Notes: generated by a model not told the origin, from the letters alone. A stretch of 64,000 nt of DNA from Streptomyces blattellae (GCF_009709555.1 NZ_WJBG01000213.1:106817-170816); one strand, 5' to 3'; shown: positions 1-8,894, counted from the stretch's first letter. Program-made: numbers and translations.

Positions 1-1
1 T

Positions 2-604
2 GACGCGATCGCCATGCACGGGCTGCTGTGGCCGGACGAGGTCCGCGCCCCCGAGGGCGTCGCCCCGGACACCGGGGTCACGGTCCGCGACAAGGAGCTG
101 GACCTCGCGGACGCCCTGATGGACACCCTCGGCGAGGTCGAGCTGGATGATCTGCACGACGAGTACCGCGAGGCCGTCGAGGAGGTCATCGCCGCGAAGG
201 CCGCCGGCGAGGCGCCGCCCGAGGCACCCGAGCCCGCGAAGGGCGGCAAGGTCCTGGACCTGATGGCCGCCCTGGAGAAGAGCGTGCGGGAGGCGAAGGA
301 GTCCCGCGGCGAGGAGGCGGCCGAGGAACCCGCCCAGGAACCCGCCCAGGTAAAACGCCTCCCGGCCCGCAAGACCGCCCGCGCCGCTCCCAAAGAGCCA
401 GCCGGCAAGAAGTCGACCTCCACGGCCAGGAAGAAGACGGCCGCGAAGAAGACGACAGCCAAGAGCACGACGGGCAAGAGCACGACGGGCAAGAGCACGA
501 CGGGCAAGAGCGCGACGACGGGCGCGAAGAAGTCGACGGCCGCCAAGAGCACGGCGAAGAAGGCCCAGGCCAAGAAGACGACGTCCCGGAAGCGGACGGC
601 CTGA
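2..604 (+). CDS. ku: Ku-type DNA end-binding protein, 3' part only
   Basis: This is the C-terminal portion of a bacterial Ku, the homodimer that binds double-strand DNA ends and recruits LigD for non-homologous end joining. The frame is open from the first bases of the window, so the gene starts upstream. The visible part begins with the conserved end of the Ku core (IAMHGLLWPDEVR) and the helical segment around ELDLADALMDTL. It then runs into a long Lys/Ala/Thr tail with tandem STTGK repeats, encoded by a roughly 15-bp repeat near 462-509. Basic tails of this kind are typical of actinobacterial Ku and help it bind DNA. The first in-frame ATG at 14 lies inside the core and is not the true start. 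Confidence 0.9.
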   Translation, partial: DAIAMHGLLWPDEVRAPEGVAPDTGVTVRDKELDLADALMDTLGEVELDDLHDEYREAVEEVIAAKAAGEAPPEAPEPAKGGKVLDLMAALEKSVREAKESRGEEAAEEPAQEPAQVKRLPARKTARAAPKEPAGKKSTSTARKKTAAKKTTAKSTTGKSTTGKSTTGKSATTGAKKSTAAKSTAKKAQAKKTTSRKRTA

Positions 605-748
605 CACCGGCAGGCCTCAGGCTGCCCCGGCAATCGCATCCGTTCGGCAGGCACGGACGCGATTACCGGAACACGGCAACGAAGAGCGCAGTGGATTGCC
701 CACCGCGCCCGTTGTCTTCTGCCTTCCGTCCATTGAAGCTTTGGCCTC

Positions 749-1540
749 GTGACAACAACGCGTACAGACACGGCCAACGGGACAGGCGAACCGCCGGTGC
801 CCCCGACGAGAACCGGCCGGGGGCCTTCCCGCCGCCCGCTGCTCATGGGCGCGTCGCTGATCACCGCCTCACTGATCTCGGCGCTTGCCTGCTATGCCGT
901 CTTCGCCGTCTGGCTGCCCTACGATGCCGAGCGCTACCGGGAGTACATGGCGGCCGAACAGTGCCCTGACCGGGCGGCGACGCAGCGGGCGGAGGACTGT
1001 CTGCGTACGGTCTCCTTCACCGTGACGGACACGGAACTCGACGGCGGAAGGGGCTCCAGGTACAGGGCGACCCTGTACGCCGCGCCCTTCTGGAACCACG
1101 TCGTGCCATTCGGCGATCCCGGGCCGGTGCTGGAGCAGCTTCGGCCGGGCGAACGGATCACCGGAACCGTCTGGCGCGGCGCCATCATGACGATCGCCAA
1201 GGGCGACTCCCGGCAGAACACCTCCGACGCCCCTCGCGACGAAGCCCAGATGACGGCGGCCATCGGCACGTTCGCGGGACTCCTGTCGGTCCTGGCGCTC
1301 GGGTTCGGTGCGGTACGGCTGGCCCGGCCCCGCGACCACGAGCCCTTCACCTGGTACCCGTACGGCAAGTGGCTGCTCATCACCATGGGCATCGTCTGCA
1401 CCGCCGCGGGCTTCCTCACCCTGTGGCCCGGCTGGCCCTGGTGGCTCGTGCCCACCGTCGTGGTCCCGGCCATGGCATACGTGGCCTGGCAGCTCTACCG
1501 CCACTTCCGGCAACGCCTCTCAGCCGTCCCTGCGCCGTGA
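749..1540 (+). CDS. Four-span membrane protein of unknown function
   Basis: A 263-residue protein that I do not recognise as a named family. Hydrophobic segments lie at about residues 36-57, 169-190, 208-226 and 230-250. Residues 58-165 between the first two probably form an extracytoplasmic domain, which carries two cysteines (about 72 and 84). The GTG start at 749 gives a 35-residue polar N terminus; no clear Shine-Dalgarno precedes it, and an ATG at 845 just before the first membrane span is an alternative. Its 3' end overlaps the convergent acetyltransferase by about 20 bases. Confidence 0.65.
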   Translation: MTTTRTDTANGTGEPPVPPTRTGRGPSRRPLLMGASLITASLISALACYAVFAVWLPYDAERYREYMAAEQCPDRAATQRAEDCLRTVSFTVTDTELDGGRGSRYRATLYAAPFWNHVVPFGDPGPVLEQLRPGERITGTVWRGAIMTIAKGDSRQNTSDAPRDEAQMTAAIGTFAGLLSVLALGFGAVRLARPRDHEPFTWYPYGKWLLITMGIVCTAAGFLTLWPGWPWWLVPTVVVPAMAYVAWQLYRHFRQRLSAVPAP

Positions 1541-2092
1541 GTGCAGATGGCCGTCGAGCGGGAAGGACGGCGGCGCCGCGGGCAGGATCCGGGCGAGGTC
1601 GTAGCCGCTCTTGTGCGCCACCCGGCACGAGGCCGGGTTGTCCGCCTGGTGCAGGAGTTCCAGACGTATGAGGTGACCGGCGCCCAGGTGGTCGAAGGCC
1701 CACCGGGTGACGGCTTCCAGGGCCCGCGGCGCCACTCCGCGCCCACGAGCCGGCGCCGCGGTCCAGTAGCCCACCTCGGCCGACGGCTTCCCCGGAGCCA
1801 CGTCCTTGAGCACCACATGCCCGGCCAACTGCCGCTGAGCGGACCCGGGTTGCGCTTCCAGAACCGCGAAGCCGAACCGGTCACCGACCGCCCATCCGCG
1901 CTCCTGACCCCGCACCCATCTCAGCGCGTCGGCCTCGTTCTCCACGGCAAGGCTCGTCCCCTGCCGCAGCACGGGATCCCGGCCCGCCTCGACCAGTGCG
2001 GGGACGTCCGCCTCGCACCAGGGACGGAGAACCAGGGCGGGAAAGGACGTCGTCGCCTCCCCATGCAGTACGACCCTGTCCTGCGCCGTCAC
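1520..2092 (-). CDS. GNAT-family N-acetyltransferase (RimJ/RimL-like)
   Basis: A 190-residue acetyltransferase of the RimJ/RimL branch, expected to use acetyl-CoA to acetylate an amine; the substrate is unknown. The family pattern is visible: LVLRPWCEADVPAL at the N terminus, the central strand AEVGYWTAAPARGRGVA carrying the acetyl-CoA binding loop, and the C-terminal LELLHQADNPASCRVAHKSG strand-helix. The GTG start at 2092 overlaps the stop of the upstream pentapeptide-repeat gene in a GTGA arrangement, so the two are probably translationally coupled. Confidence 0.85.
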   Translation of the reverse strand: MTAQDRVVLHGEATTSFPALVLRPWCEADVPALVEAGRDPVLRQGTSLAVENEADALRWVRGQERGWAVGDRFGFAVLEAQPGSAQRQLAGHVVLKDVAPGKPSAEVGYWTAAPARGRGVAPRALEAVTRWAFDHLGAGHLIRLELLHQADNPASCRVAHKSGYDLARILPAAPPSFPLDGHLHSRRRDG

Positions 2093-2757
2093 CCTTCCAC
2101 CCGAATCCCCAGCTCCCCCGCCAACACCCCGGCCAGTTCGAGCAGTTGACCCGAGCTGATCACCGCGCCCGACAACCGGTCCACGCCCCGGCCGATGCCG
2201 AGTTCCGCCGCGTCGCGCAGGTCGACGTCCGTCAGCGTCGCCGAGGTGAAGTCGGCCTCCTTGAGGACGCAGCCGGGGAACTCCACACGCTCCAGGCGGG
2301 CGCCACCGAAGTCCGGTTCGACCAGGACGCAGTTCTCGAAGACGACGTCTCTGAGCCGGGCGGCACGCAGGTTCAGGTAGTCGATCTTGCCGCCGCGCAG
2401 GACGACGCGTTCCAGGACGGCGCCGTGCAACTGGGCTCCGCCGAGCCGGGCGTCCAGCACTTCGACGTCGCGCAGGGTCGCCTCCGCGAGGCCGGTGCCC
2501 ACGCCGCGCGGGGCGGTGAGGACCGAGTCGAGGAAGCGGGCGTGGTGCAGCCGTGTCTCGTCCAGCGCGCAGCCCGTCAGCGCGCAGTCCATGAAACGGG
2601 CACCCCCGCCGTCCTGCCCGGCGAGGTCGGCCTCCCGGAACTCCAGCCCGTCGTAATCCCCGTCCGGCTCCAACTCCTCGCCCCCGAACGGCTCCAGCGC
2701 CGGCAACCGCACCTCCGGCCGCCGCGCCCCCTTCACGGCCCCAGCCTTCTTCACCAC
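2089..2757 (-). CDS. Pentapeptide-repeat protein
   Basis: A 222-residue protein made largely of A(D/N)LXX-type pentapeptides, for example ADLAGQDG, ARFLDSVL, AQLHGAVL, ADFTSATL and VDLRDAAEL. Such repeats fold into a right-handed quadrilateral beta-helix; some family members mimic DNA and protect gyrase, but most have no known role. The start is one of two consecutive GTG codons (2757 or 2754). Both lie inside the first unit of the tandem-repeat array that continues upstream, so the array supplies the 5' leader and ribosome-binding region. It is coupled to the downstream acetyltransferase. Confidence 0.85.
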   Translation of the reverse strand: MVKKAGAVKGARRPEVRLPALEPFGGEELEPDGDYDGLEFREADLAGQDGGGARFMDCALTGCALDETRLHHARFLDSVLTAPRGVGTGLAEATLRDVEVLDARLGGAQLHGAVLERVVLRGGKIDYLNLRAARLRDVVFENCVLVEPDFGGARLERVEFPGCVLKEADFTSATLTDVDLRDAAELGIGRGVDRLSGAVISSGQLLELAGVLAGELGIRVEG

Positions 2758-2890
2758 GCCCTACCGCCCTTCTTCACCACGCCGCCCTACCACCCGTCTT
2801 CACCACGCCCTACCGCCCGTCATCGCCACGCCCTACCACCCGTCATCGCCACGCCCTACCACCCGTCATCGCCACGCCCTACCGCCCGTC
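2748..2890. repeat. 23-bp tandem repeat array, about six units
   Basis: Six near-perfect units share the core CACGCCCTACCRCCCGTC; the second unit carries a 3-bp insertion. Units come in two flavours that differ at the TCTTCACC/TCATCGCC positions. On the minus strand each unit contains GTGGTGAAGA-like sequence, so the array multiplies a start-codon-plus-purine motif directly upstream of the pentapeptide-repeat gene. The remaining bases to 3110 hold no gene, only a pyrimidine-rich stretch and short CCCAACCAGACC-type repeats just before the next start. Confidence 0.9.
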
Positions 2891-3110
2891 ACGCCGCACA
2901 CACCCGCACCACACCCGCATCCCGCCCGTATCACCCCATGCTGCACCCCACCACTGACAATCCCCCTGACCTGCGAAAACTCCAACCCAGCACAGTGCTA
3001 TGTCACATTCCGGCCGCCTCCGACCGTCGTACTCGCAGAAAGGCGACCCAACCAGACCCCACCGACCCAGCCCAACCAGACCCAGCCCAACCAGAGGGAG
3101 ACCCCCAGCC

Positions 3111-4274
3111 ATGCACCGCATCACCGTCATCGGCGGCGGCTTCGCCGGACTCACCGCGGCCATCACGGCCGCTGAGGCGGGCGCCAAGGTCACCGTGTAC
3201 GAAGCCCACCACACCCTCGGCGGGCGGGCGCGGACCGCGGAGGAGCCGTACCGGACGAACGAGGGCCCGCACGCCCTCTACAGCGGCGGCCCGCACTGGG
3301 CCTGGCTCCGGCAGCGCGACCTGATCGGGCCGCTCGCCCCGATCCCGCCCCTGGAGGCGGCCCGGCTGCGGCTGAAGCACCACGGTGCGCTGCGCCGCAC
3401 CCCGCCGTTCGCGATGCTCAATCTGCTCCGCCGCAGCGCCCGGCAGGCGCCTGTAGACGTCGACTTCATGACGTGGGCCGAGCGGGAGGCGGGCGAGGAG
3501 GGGGCCCGCGCCGCCGCGCACTACTCTGCCGTCGCGCTCTTCCATCACGACCCCGGCAGCCTGTCCGCGGCCTTCGTGCAGGAGCGGCTGCGGCGTGCCA
3601 CGAAGCTGCCGCCGGAGGCGCACTATCCGCGCGGCGGCTGGGCCACGCTCATCGACCGGATGGCCGCCCGCGCCTGGAACCTCGGCGTCCGGATAGAGAC
3701 GCTGTCCCGGGTCGACACCCTGCCGACCGACACGCCCGTCGTCGTCGCCACCTCCCTCGACGCCGCCCGCCGCCTGCTGAAGGACGACTCCCTGACGTGG
3801 CCGAGCGGCCGTACGGCGCTCATCGACCTCGCGGTGCGGACCCGGCGCGGGGACGCCTTCGCCGTCTCCGACCTCGACTCCCCCGGCTGGCTGGAGCGGT
3901 TCACCGCGCAGGACCGGTCGCTCGCGCCTGCCGGTGAGCAGCTCATCCAGGGTCAGATCCCGATCGCCCCGAACGAGTCCCGCTCGGCCGGTGTCGCCCG
4001 TGCCGAGCGGCTGCTCGACATGGCTTTCGAGGGCTGGCGCGACCGGGTCACCTGGCGCCGCGAGTCCGTGGCGAACGGCCGTACGGGCGCCGTCGACCTG
4101 CCCGGCACCAGCTGGCACGAACGGCCCGCCGTCGACCGCGGCGCCGGCGTCTACCTCGCCGGCGACCAGGTCGCCGCCCCGGGCGTGCTGTCCGAGGTCT
4201 CCTTCAACAGCGCGCTCACCGCGGTGTCGCTGGCCCTCGGCCGCCGCAACACCCTTGACCTCAAGCAAGCTTGA
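3111..4274 (+). CDS. FAD-dependent amine oxidase/protoporphyrinogen-oxidase-like protein
   Basis: A 387-residue flavoprotein. The N terminus has the dinucleotide-binding motif VIGGGFAGLTAA followed by the acidic strand end VYEAHHTLGGRA, typical of amine oxidases, phytoene desaturases and protoporphyrinogen oxidases. The C terminus has the matching FAD motif GVYLAGDQVAAPGVLSEVSF. The substrate cannot be read from sequence. The ATG at 3111 was chosen because GAGGGAG lies at a normal distance upstream and the FAD motif follows within six residues; the frame is open further upstream but reads through low-complexity DNA. It is followed at 150 bp by an oxidoreductase gene behind a repeat array. Confidence 0.85.
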   Translation: MHRITVIGGGFAGLTAAITAAEAGAKVTVYEAHHTLGGRARTAEEPYRTNEGPHALYSGGPHWAWLRQRDLIGPLAPIPPLEAARLRLKHHGALRRTPPFAMLNLLRRSARQAPVDVDFMTWAEREAGEEGARAAAHYSAVALFHHDPGSLSAAFVQERLRRATKLPPEAHYPRGGWATLIDRMAARAWNLGVRIETLSRVDTLPTDTPVVVATSLDAARRLLKDDSLTWPSGRTALIDLAVRTRRGDAFAVSDLDSPGWLERFTAQDRSLAPAGEQLIQGQIPIAPNESRSAGVARAERLLDMAFEGWRDRVTWRRESVANGRTGAVDLPGTSWHERPAVDRGAGVYLAGDQVAAPGVLSEVSFNSALTAVSLALGRRNTLDLKQA

Positions 4275-4300
4275 GGTTGAAGACTGGGCGCCATACCGAG

Positions 4301-4402
4301 CGATCGATGCCACTGGGCGATCGATGCAATCAAGCACTCGACGCAACCGAGCTCTCGACGCAATCAAGCGCTCGACACAACCGAGCTCTCGACACAACCG
4401 AG
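4301..4402. repeat. 17-bp tandem repeat array with internal dyads, six units
   Basis: Six units of exactly 17 bp (4301, 4318, 4335, 4352, 4369, 4386) with consensus CKMTCGAYGCAAYCRAG, plus a partial seventh running into the ribosome-binding site of the next gene. Several units contain an imperfect inverted repeat of the form CTCG-N7-CGAG, so the array could be a set of regulator half-sites or a series of small RNA hairpins. It fills the gap between the flavoprotein stop and the quinone-oxidoreductase start. Confidence 0.9.
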
Positions 4403-4423
4403 CGATCAAATGAGGAGCGCTCC

Positions 4424-5404
4424 ATGCACGCCATCCGCCTGCACACCTTCGGCCCGGCCGGGAACCTCACCTACGAAGAGGTCACGGACCCGCTGCCGGG
4501 CCCGGGCCAGGTCCGTATCGCCGTGGAAGCGGCCGGAGTCCACCTCCTCGACACCGCCCTGCGCGAGGGCATGCGGGGCCCCCTGCCCGAACCCCCGGCC
4601 CTGCCCACCGTTCCCGGCCGCGAGGTCGCCGGTGTCGTCGACTCCCTCGGCGACGGCGTCGCCGCGCTGTGGCTCGGCAAGCGCGTGGTCGCCCACCTCG
4701 GCTTCGCGCCCGGAGGGTACGCCGAACTGGCCGTCACCGATGTCGACCGCGTCCACGAGATCCCCGAACGACTGGACTTCGCGCAGGCCGTCACCATGAT
4801 CGGCACCGGCCGTACGACGATGGGCATCCTCCAGTTCACCGACCTGGGCCCCGACTCGGTGGCCGTGATCCCGGCGGCGGCCGGCGGCATCGGCACCCTC
4901 CTCGTGCAGTACGCCCACAACGCCGGCGCCACCGTGATCGGCCTCGCGGGCGGCCCCGAGAAGGTCGCGCGTGTACAGGCGAACGGCGCCGACCTCGCCG
5001 TCGACTACAAGGACCCCGCCTGGCCGGACAAGGTCCGCGCCTTCCTGGGCGGACGGGGCGCCACCGTCGTCTTCGACGGGGTCGGCGGCGACATCGCCCG
5101 CGCGGCCGTCGACCTGCTCGGGCCCGGCGGCCGGCACATCGTCTTCGGCTGGTCCGGCCAGGGCATCCACGACGGCAGTCCGTACGTCGTCGAAGGCATT
5201 ACCGAGCAGGTCCTCGGGCCGGTGATGATGCGGAAGGCGGGCGGCCCCAACCCCGTACACACCCTCGAACTGCGCGCCCTCGCCGAAGCCGCCGAAGGCC
5301 GCCTCACCCCGGCCGTGCAGCGCTTCCCCCTCAGCGAGGCCGCCGCCGCCCACCGAGCACTGGAGACCCGCGGGACCACCGGGAAGGTCGTACTGGAGCC
5401 ATGA
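4424..5404 (+). CDS. Zinc-independent alcohol dehydrogenase/quinone oxidoreductase (MDR)
   Basis: A 326-residue medium-chain dehydrogenase/reductase, expected to use NAD(P)H to reduce a quinone or enone. The N-terminal GroES-like domain carries LPTVPGREVAGVVDSLG, and the nucleotide-binding domain has AAAGGIGTLLVQYAHN and the downstream VVFDGVGGD. Structural-zinc cysteines are absent, as in the QOR branch. The ATG at 4424 has a GAGGAG sequence about 8 bases upstream; the open frame extends back through the 17-bp repeats, but that stretch codes for repetitive polar sequence and is probably leader. Confidence 0.88.
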   Translation: MHAIRLHTFGPAGNLTYEEVTDPLPGPGQVRIAVEAAGVHLLDTALREGMRGPLPEPPALPTVPGREVAGVVDSLGDGVAALWLGKRVVAHLGFAPGGYAELAVTDVDRVHEIPERLDFAQAVTMIGTGRTTMGILQFTDLGPDSVAVIPAAAGGIGTLLVQYAHNAGATVIGLAGGPEKVARVQANGADLAVDYKDPAWPDKVRAFLGGRGATVVFDGVGGDIARAAVDLLGPGGRHIVFGWSGQGIHDGSPYVVEGITEQVLGPVMMRKAGGPNPVHTLELRALAEAAEGRLTPAVQRFPLSEAAAAHRALETRGTTGKVVLEP

Positions 5405-5420
5405 GCACTCAAGCTGCGGG

Positions 5421-5449
5421 CACCCGTGCCGCCCAGGACGGCACGGGTG
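5421..5449. terminator. Bidirectional hairpin terminator
   Basis: An 11-bp perfect stem (CACCCGTGCCG with CGGCACGGGTG) and 7-base loop lies between the convergent stops of the oxidoreductase and the secreted protein. There is no clear U-tract on either side, as is common in high-GC genomes. Confidence 0.7.
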
Positions 5450-5468
5450 GTCCGCCCACCGCGTCAGC

Positions 5469-8400
5469 TCACTTGGCGACCGCCTTCGTCGCCTTGCTCA
5501 CCGCCGACCCGTCCTTGTGACCCGTACGGCGCACGGTGACCTTCACGGTGATCTTCTTGCCCTTCTGCGCCGACTTCAGCACCAGCGAGGACTTGGTGGC
5601 CCCACTGAGCACCTTGCCGTTCGCGTACCACTGGTACGAGTAGGAGGTCGGGCTGAGACTCCACGTCCCCTTGGACGCCTTCAGCGTCTTACCGACCTTG
5701 GCCGTCCCGTTGATCACCGGCAGCTTGGTCGCCTTGGGCGCATCGCCCTTGGCGACGGTCACCGCCGCCGAGGTCGCCGACCCGCTCTGCCAGCCGCTCC
5801 TGACCGCCGTGACGGTCACGGTCAGCTTCTTGCCGACCACCGAGGAGGCGATGGTGTACGTCTTCGCCGTCGCCCCCGATATCGCCTTGCCGTCCGCCTT
5901 CCACTGGTACGTGTACGACGTCGGAGTCGCCGACCAACGCCCCGGGTCCGCCGTGACCTTGGCCCCCACCTTGGCCGTGCCGGTCACCTTGGGGGCGCCC
6001 GTGCTGGTCAGCTGCGGCTCCGTCACCGTGAAGGTGCCGCGCGGGTACTCGCAGCACGTGGTGAACACGCTGACGCTCCAGTCACCCGCCGCCGCGCCGG
6101 TCAGGTCGACGGTCGCCGTCACCGAGCGGTTGTCGGCGGCCACCGAGTCGGCCGTGGCGGTGATCGTCTGGCCGTTGCGGGTCAGCCTGACCCCAGTGTT
6201 CGCGCCGAGCGCGGTGCCGGTCACCGTGAGCTTGACCTTGCTCTCGCCGACCCCGGTCGTGGGGCTCAGGCCGGTGACGCTCACTTTGTCCGGACCGCAC
6301 AGCGCCGAGAGGCAGGACAGCTGGGCGCCGTAGGAGGTGGCGGACGCCGTCTCCGGCAGGCCGAGCACGAACAGCGAGGGCGCGGATCCGCTGGTCGAGC
6401 CGCCGACCGAGCACTCGTAGCCGGAACTCGTCCGGTAGCAGCCGTTGTTCCACTTCGCGTTGTAGAGCGCGGGCACGGCCGTCGCGGTGGCGCCCGTCGT
6501 GTCCGTGATCTCGGCGTCGAAGCGGTCGGACCCGGCCGTCGGCAGCACCGCGCACACCGCGCTGTGCTGCTCGTCGAGTGTGCCGGTGACCGGCCCATAG
6601 CCGTAGGACACCGACGGCACCTTGGTGCACTCCGGCGCCGGACCGGCCGCGGTCGCGATGCGCAGGGCGTCCAGGCGGTACTCGGGCGCCGCCTTCAATG
6701 TGGCCGGGGTCTGTACCAGGACCTGGTGGGCGGTGGATCCGGTCACCGCGCAGGAGCGGTTGCGGTAGGAGCACTCGGCGCTGCCGTCACCGCCGAACAC
6801 CGCGATGTTGGCGGTGCCCAGGGCGTCCCGCACGTCCATGTGCAGGACGTCGGTGGCCGCGTCGGTGGTGACCTGGTGGCAGGTCAGGGTGCCGGGCTCG
6901 CCGTAGGTACCGGCCACGGACGGGCCGCCGACCTTGCCCGCGGCGGTCGTCGCGCAGCCTGCCGAGGAGGCGCTCGCGGTGACGTCACGCCGGGTGAGGG
7001 TGTACGTGGCGGCCGTGTCCCGGCCGGTGACCAGCACGGTGTGGGCCTGGCCCGGCGTCAGCCCGCACACCGTCCAGCCGTTGACAGTGGAAGTGCGGTC
7101 GCAGACCTTGTCGCCGGTGGCGTCCAGCACGGAGAACTTCGCCGGTACGCCGCCGGAGGTGCCGATCAACTGGAAGACCTCCGCGCCCGTGTGGGCGTCG
7201 GCGGGAATCGTCAGGCACTGCGAGAAGACACCGTCGCCCGTGCCGAAGGCGGCCTTGGCGCCGTCGGCGGTGAAGCTGCCGGCGGGCAGGACCGGGCAGT
7301 CGTTCGCCGCGTCGGTGCGGTGGAAGGCGATCGTGTACGGGCCGGTGGCCTCCTCACCGACGTCTTCGGTGTGCACCAGCGCCCGGAAGGGAGCCGTGCC
7401 GGTCAGCGCGCAGTCACCGTCTGCCAGTTCCGTCGCGGTGCACTGCGCGGTGCCGTCCCGGTCGTAGACCTCCACCTCGGCGTCCACGCCGGAGGAGGCG
7501 ATCGGGGTGAGCGCGGCGATCCGGGCACCCTGCGGGGCCTCCAGCAGGAGGCAGTCGTACTGCCCGACCGTGCTCAGCTCACCCCGGTACACGCCGGTCC
7601 CGGTCGTCACGCATCCGGCGTCCGAGGCGCGGTCGAGGAGGAGCAGGTCGTCCCGCAAGTCGCTGAGGAGACCCTTGCCGAGGACGGCGGTGTAGGTAGC
7701 CCCGGCGGCCAGTCGGCAAGGGTCGCTGTCCGCACAGGCGATCTTCCCTGCGGTGTCGTACACGAGGACAGGGCTCGCGGAGTAGTCGTCGACCTCGTGG
7801 ACCAGATGCGGTCCGGCCTTGTCGACGGTGAAGGTGTAACAGGGGTTGACCTGGAAATCCAGGCCCTCCAGCGGCCCGAAGGGGCGCACGGATGCGGTCC
7901 GGCAGCCCTGCGGGTCGGACAGCGAGCGCACCCGGACCGCGTACTCGGCAGGGTAGCCGTTCTCCGCGTGGGCGACCTGGGAGAGCAGTCGATAGGGGCC
8001 CTCGCCGGTCAGCACGCAACTGCGGGCGTCCTCGTCGTCCTCCGTGACGCGCGGGCAGATCCGGGCCCCACTGGCGTCGGTGATCCACGCGTCCATGCCG
8101 CCGTCGGCCTTGGTGTCCGTGGCGAGGACGACGCGCTCGCCCGGCTTGCCTTCGAAGGCCTGGCAGTCGACCTCCAGCGGGGTCACCGAGGTCCGGCTGA
8201 CCGTGGGCAGGTCCCAGGCGGTGCCGACCGGCTCGAAGCAGCCCTGCGTGGCCGAGCCGAGCGGGACGACGGTGACCTGCGCTTCTTCCGGGTCCGCCCA
8301 GCTGTTGTTGACGACGGTGACGGTGTAGGTGCCGGCCGCGGGGACCCGGCACCGGCCCTCCGCGTAGAACTGCTCGTCGTAGCAGTCCACTTCGGTGCCG

Positions 8401-8714
8401 TCCGAGGCGTACATCCGGGTGTACGCCTCGTTGTGACCGTCATCCAGCGACACCAGGTACAGGCCCGCCTCCGGGGCCGTCACGGTGAAGCAGGCGCTTT
8501 CCCGGGCCGGGACGGTCGCCTTGCCGACGGCATCCCCGGGGTCGCCGAAGGACGCGAGCGTGAGCGGCGCGCAGTCCGCGTCGGCGGCGGCCGCGGGGCT
8601 CGCCCCGGTCAGGGTAAGGAGTGAGACGAGTAACGAGACGAGTACGGCGAAGACGGCCGGGACAACAGCGGTCCGCCCCCGTCTCGCCGATCGCCGAAAA
8701 CCGGCGTCGGACAA
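5469..8714 (-). CDS. Large secreted multidomain protein with IPT and Ig-like C-terminal repeats
   Basis: A 1081-residue exported protein. Residues 1-43 form a signal peptide (basic RRSARRGR, hydrophobic core, ASPAAAADA cleavage region). Most of the chain is a series of repeated beta-rich modules of about 110-120 residues, each with paired cysteines and Y(T/R)xxx(V/L) patterns. An IPT/TIG-like segment (VTGLSPTTGVGESKV) follows, then two tandem Ig-like repeats of the GTAKVGK-TYQW type found in bacterial surface adhesins. No LPXTG or membrane anchor follows, so it is probably released or held non-covalently. The start is a TTG with GGGGGGA upstream. A four-unit repeat array lies just upstream of its promoter region. 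No enzymatic domain is visible. Confidence 0.8.
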   Translation of the reverse strand: MSDAGFRRSARRGRTAVVPAVFAVLVSLLVSLLTLTGASPAAAADADCAPLTLASFGDPGDAVGKATVPARESACFTVTAPEAGLYLVSLDDGHNEAYTRMYASDGTEVDCYDEQFYAEGRCRVPAAGTYTVTVVNNSWADPEEAQVTVVPLGSATQGCFEPVGTAWDLPTVSRTSVTPLEVDCQAFEGKPGERVVLATDTKADGGMDAWITDASGARICPRVTEDDEDARSCVLTGEGPYRLLSQVAHAENGYPAEYAVRVRSLSDPQGCRTASVRPFGPLEGLDFQVNPCYTFTVDKAGPHLVHEVDDYSASPVLVYDTAGKIACADSDPCRLAAGATYTAVLGKGLLSDLRDDLLLLDRASDAGCVTTGTGVYRGELSTVGQYDCLLLEAPQGARIAALTPIASSGVDAEVEVYDRDGTAQCTATELADGDCALTGTAPFRALVHTEDVGEEATGPYTIAFHRTDAANDCPVLPAGSFTADGAKAAFGTGDGVFSQCLTIPADAHTGAEVFQLIGTSGGVPAKFSVLDATGDKVCDRTSTVNGWTVCGLTPGQAHTVLVTGRDTAATYTLTRRDVTASASSAGCATTAAGKVGGPSVAGTYGEPGTLTCHQVTTDAATDVLHMDVRDALGTANIAVFGGDGSAECSYRNRSCAVTGSTAHQVLVQTPATLKAAPEYRLDALRIATAAGPAPECTKVPSVSYGYGPVTGTLDEQHSAVCAVLPTAGSDRFDAEITDTTGATATAVPALYNAKWNNGCYRTSSGYECSVGGSTSGSAPSLFVLGLPETASATSYGAQLSCLSALCGPDKVSVTGLSPTTGVGESKVKLTVTGTALGANTGVRLTRNGQTITATADSVAADNRSVTATVDLTGAAAGDWSVSVFTTCCEYPRGTFTVTEPQLTSTGAPKVTGTAKVGAKVTADPGRWSATPTSYTYQWKADGKAISGATAKTYTIASSVVGKKLTVTVTAVRSGWQSGSATSAAVTVAKGDAPKATKLPVINGTAKVGKTLKASKGTWSLSPTSYSYQWYANGKVLSGATKSSLVLKSAQKGKKITVKVTVRRTGHKDGSAVSKATKAVAK

Positions 8715-8787
8715 TGGATCCCCCCTGGATCAGTGGTCGTTGAGGCGATCGTGGCACATGGGACTGACAACGCCGCCATAGGTTTCC

Positions 8788-8880
8788 GGGGGCGGCAGAA
8801 ACCGTTATCTGCCCCGGCAGGAACCGTTATCTGATCCGGCGAGAACCGCTATCTACCCCCGGCAGAAACCGCTATAAGGA
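8788..8880. repeat. 22-bp tandem repeat array, four units
   Basis: Four units with core GRAACCGYTATCTR, each preceded by CCCCGGCR, at 22-23 bp spacing (cores near 8798, 8820, 8843 and 8865). The array is 75-165 bases upstream of the TTG start of the secreted-protein gene and immediately downstream of the flavoprotein stop. The regular two-turn spacing suits binding sites on one DNA face. Confidence 0.85.
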
Positions 8881-8894
8881 GAACCGTCGTCCGC

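Noticed and set aside
2748..2890. CRISPR array
   Set aside because: Units are contiguous without unique spacers and there are no cas genes; the same holds for the 4301 and 8788 arrays.
3000..3110. N-terminal extension of the flavoprotein to position 3000
   Set aside because: The extra 37 residues are low-complexity Pro/Arg sequence encoded by short repeats, and a good ribosome-binding site precedes the ATG at 3111.
5517..8624. A plus-strand protein of about 1,000 residues opposite the secreted protein
   Set aside because: It is an antisense shadow frame of high-GC coding DNA; the minus-strand frame has a signal peptide and recognisable domains.
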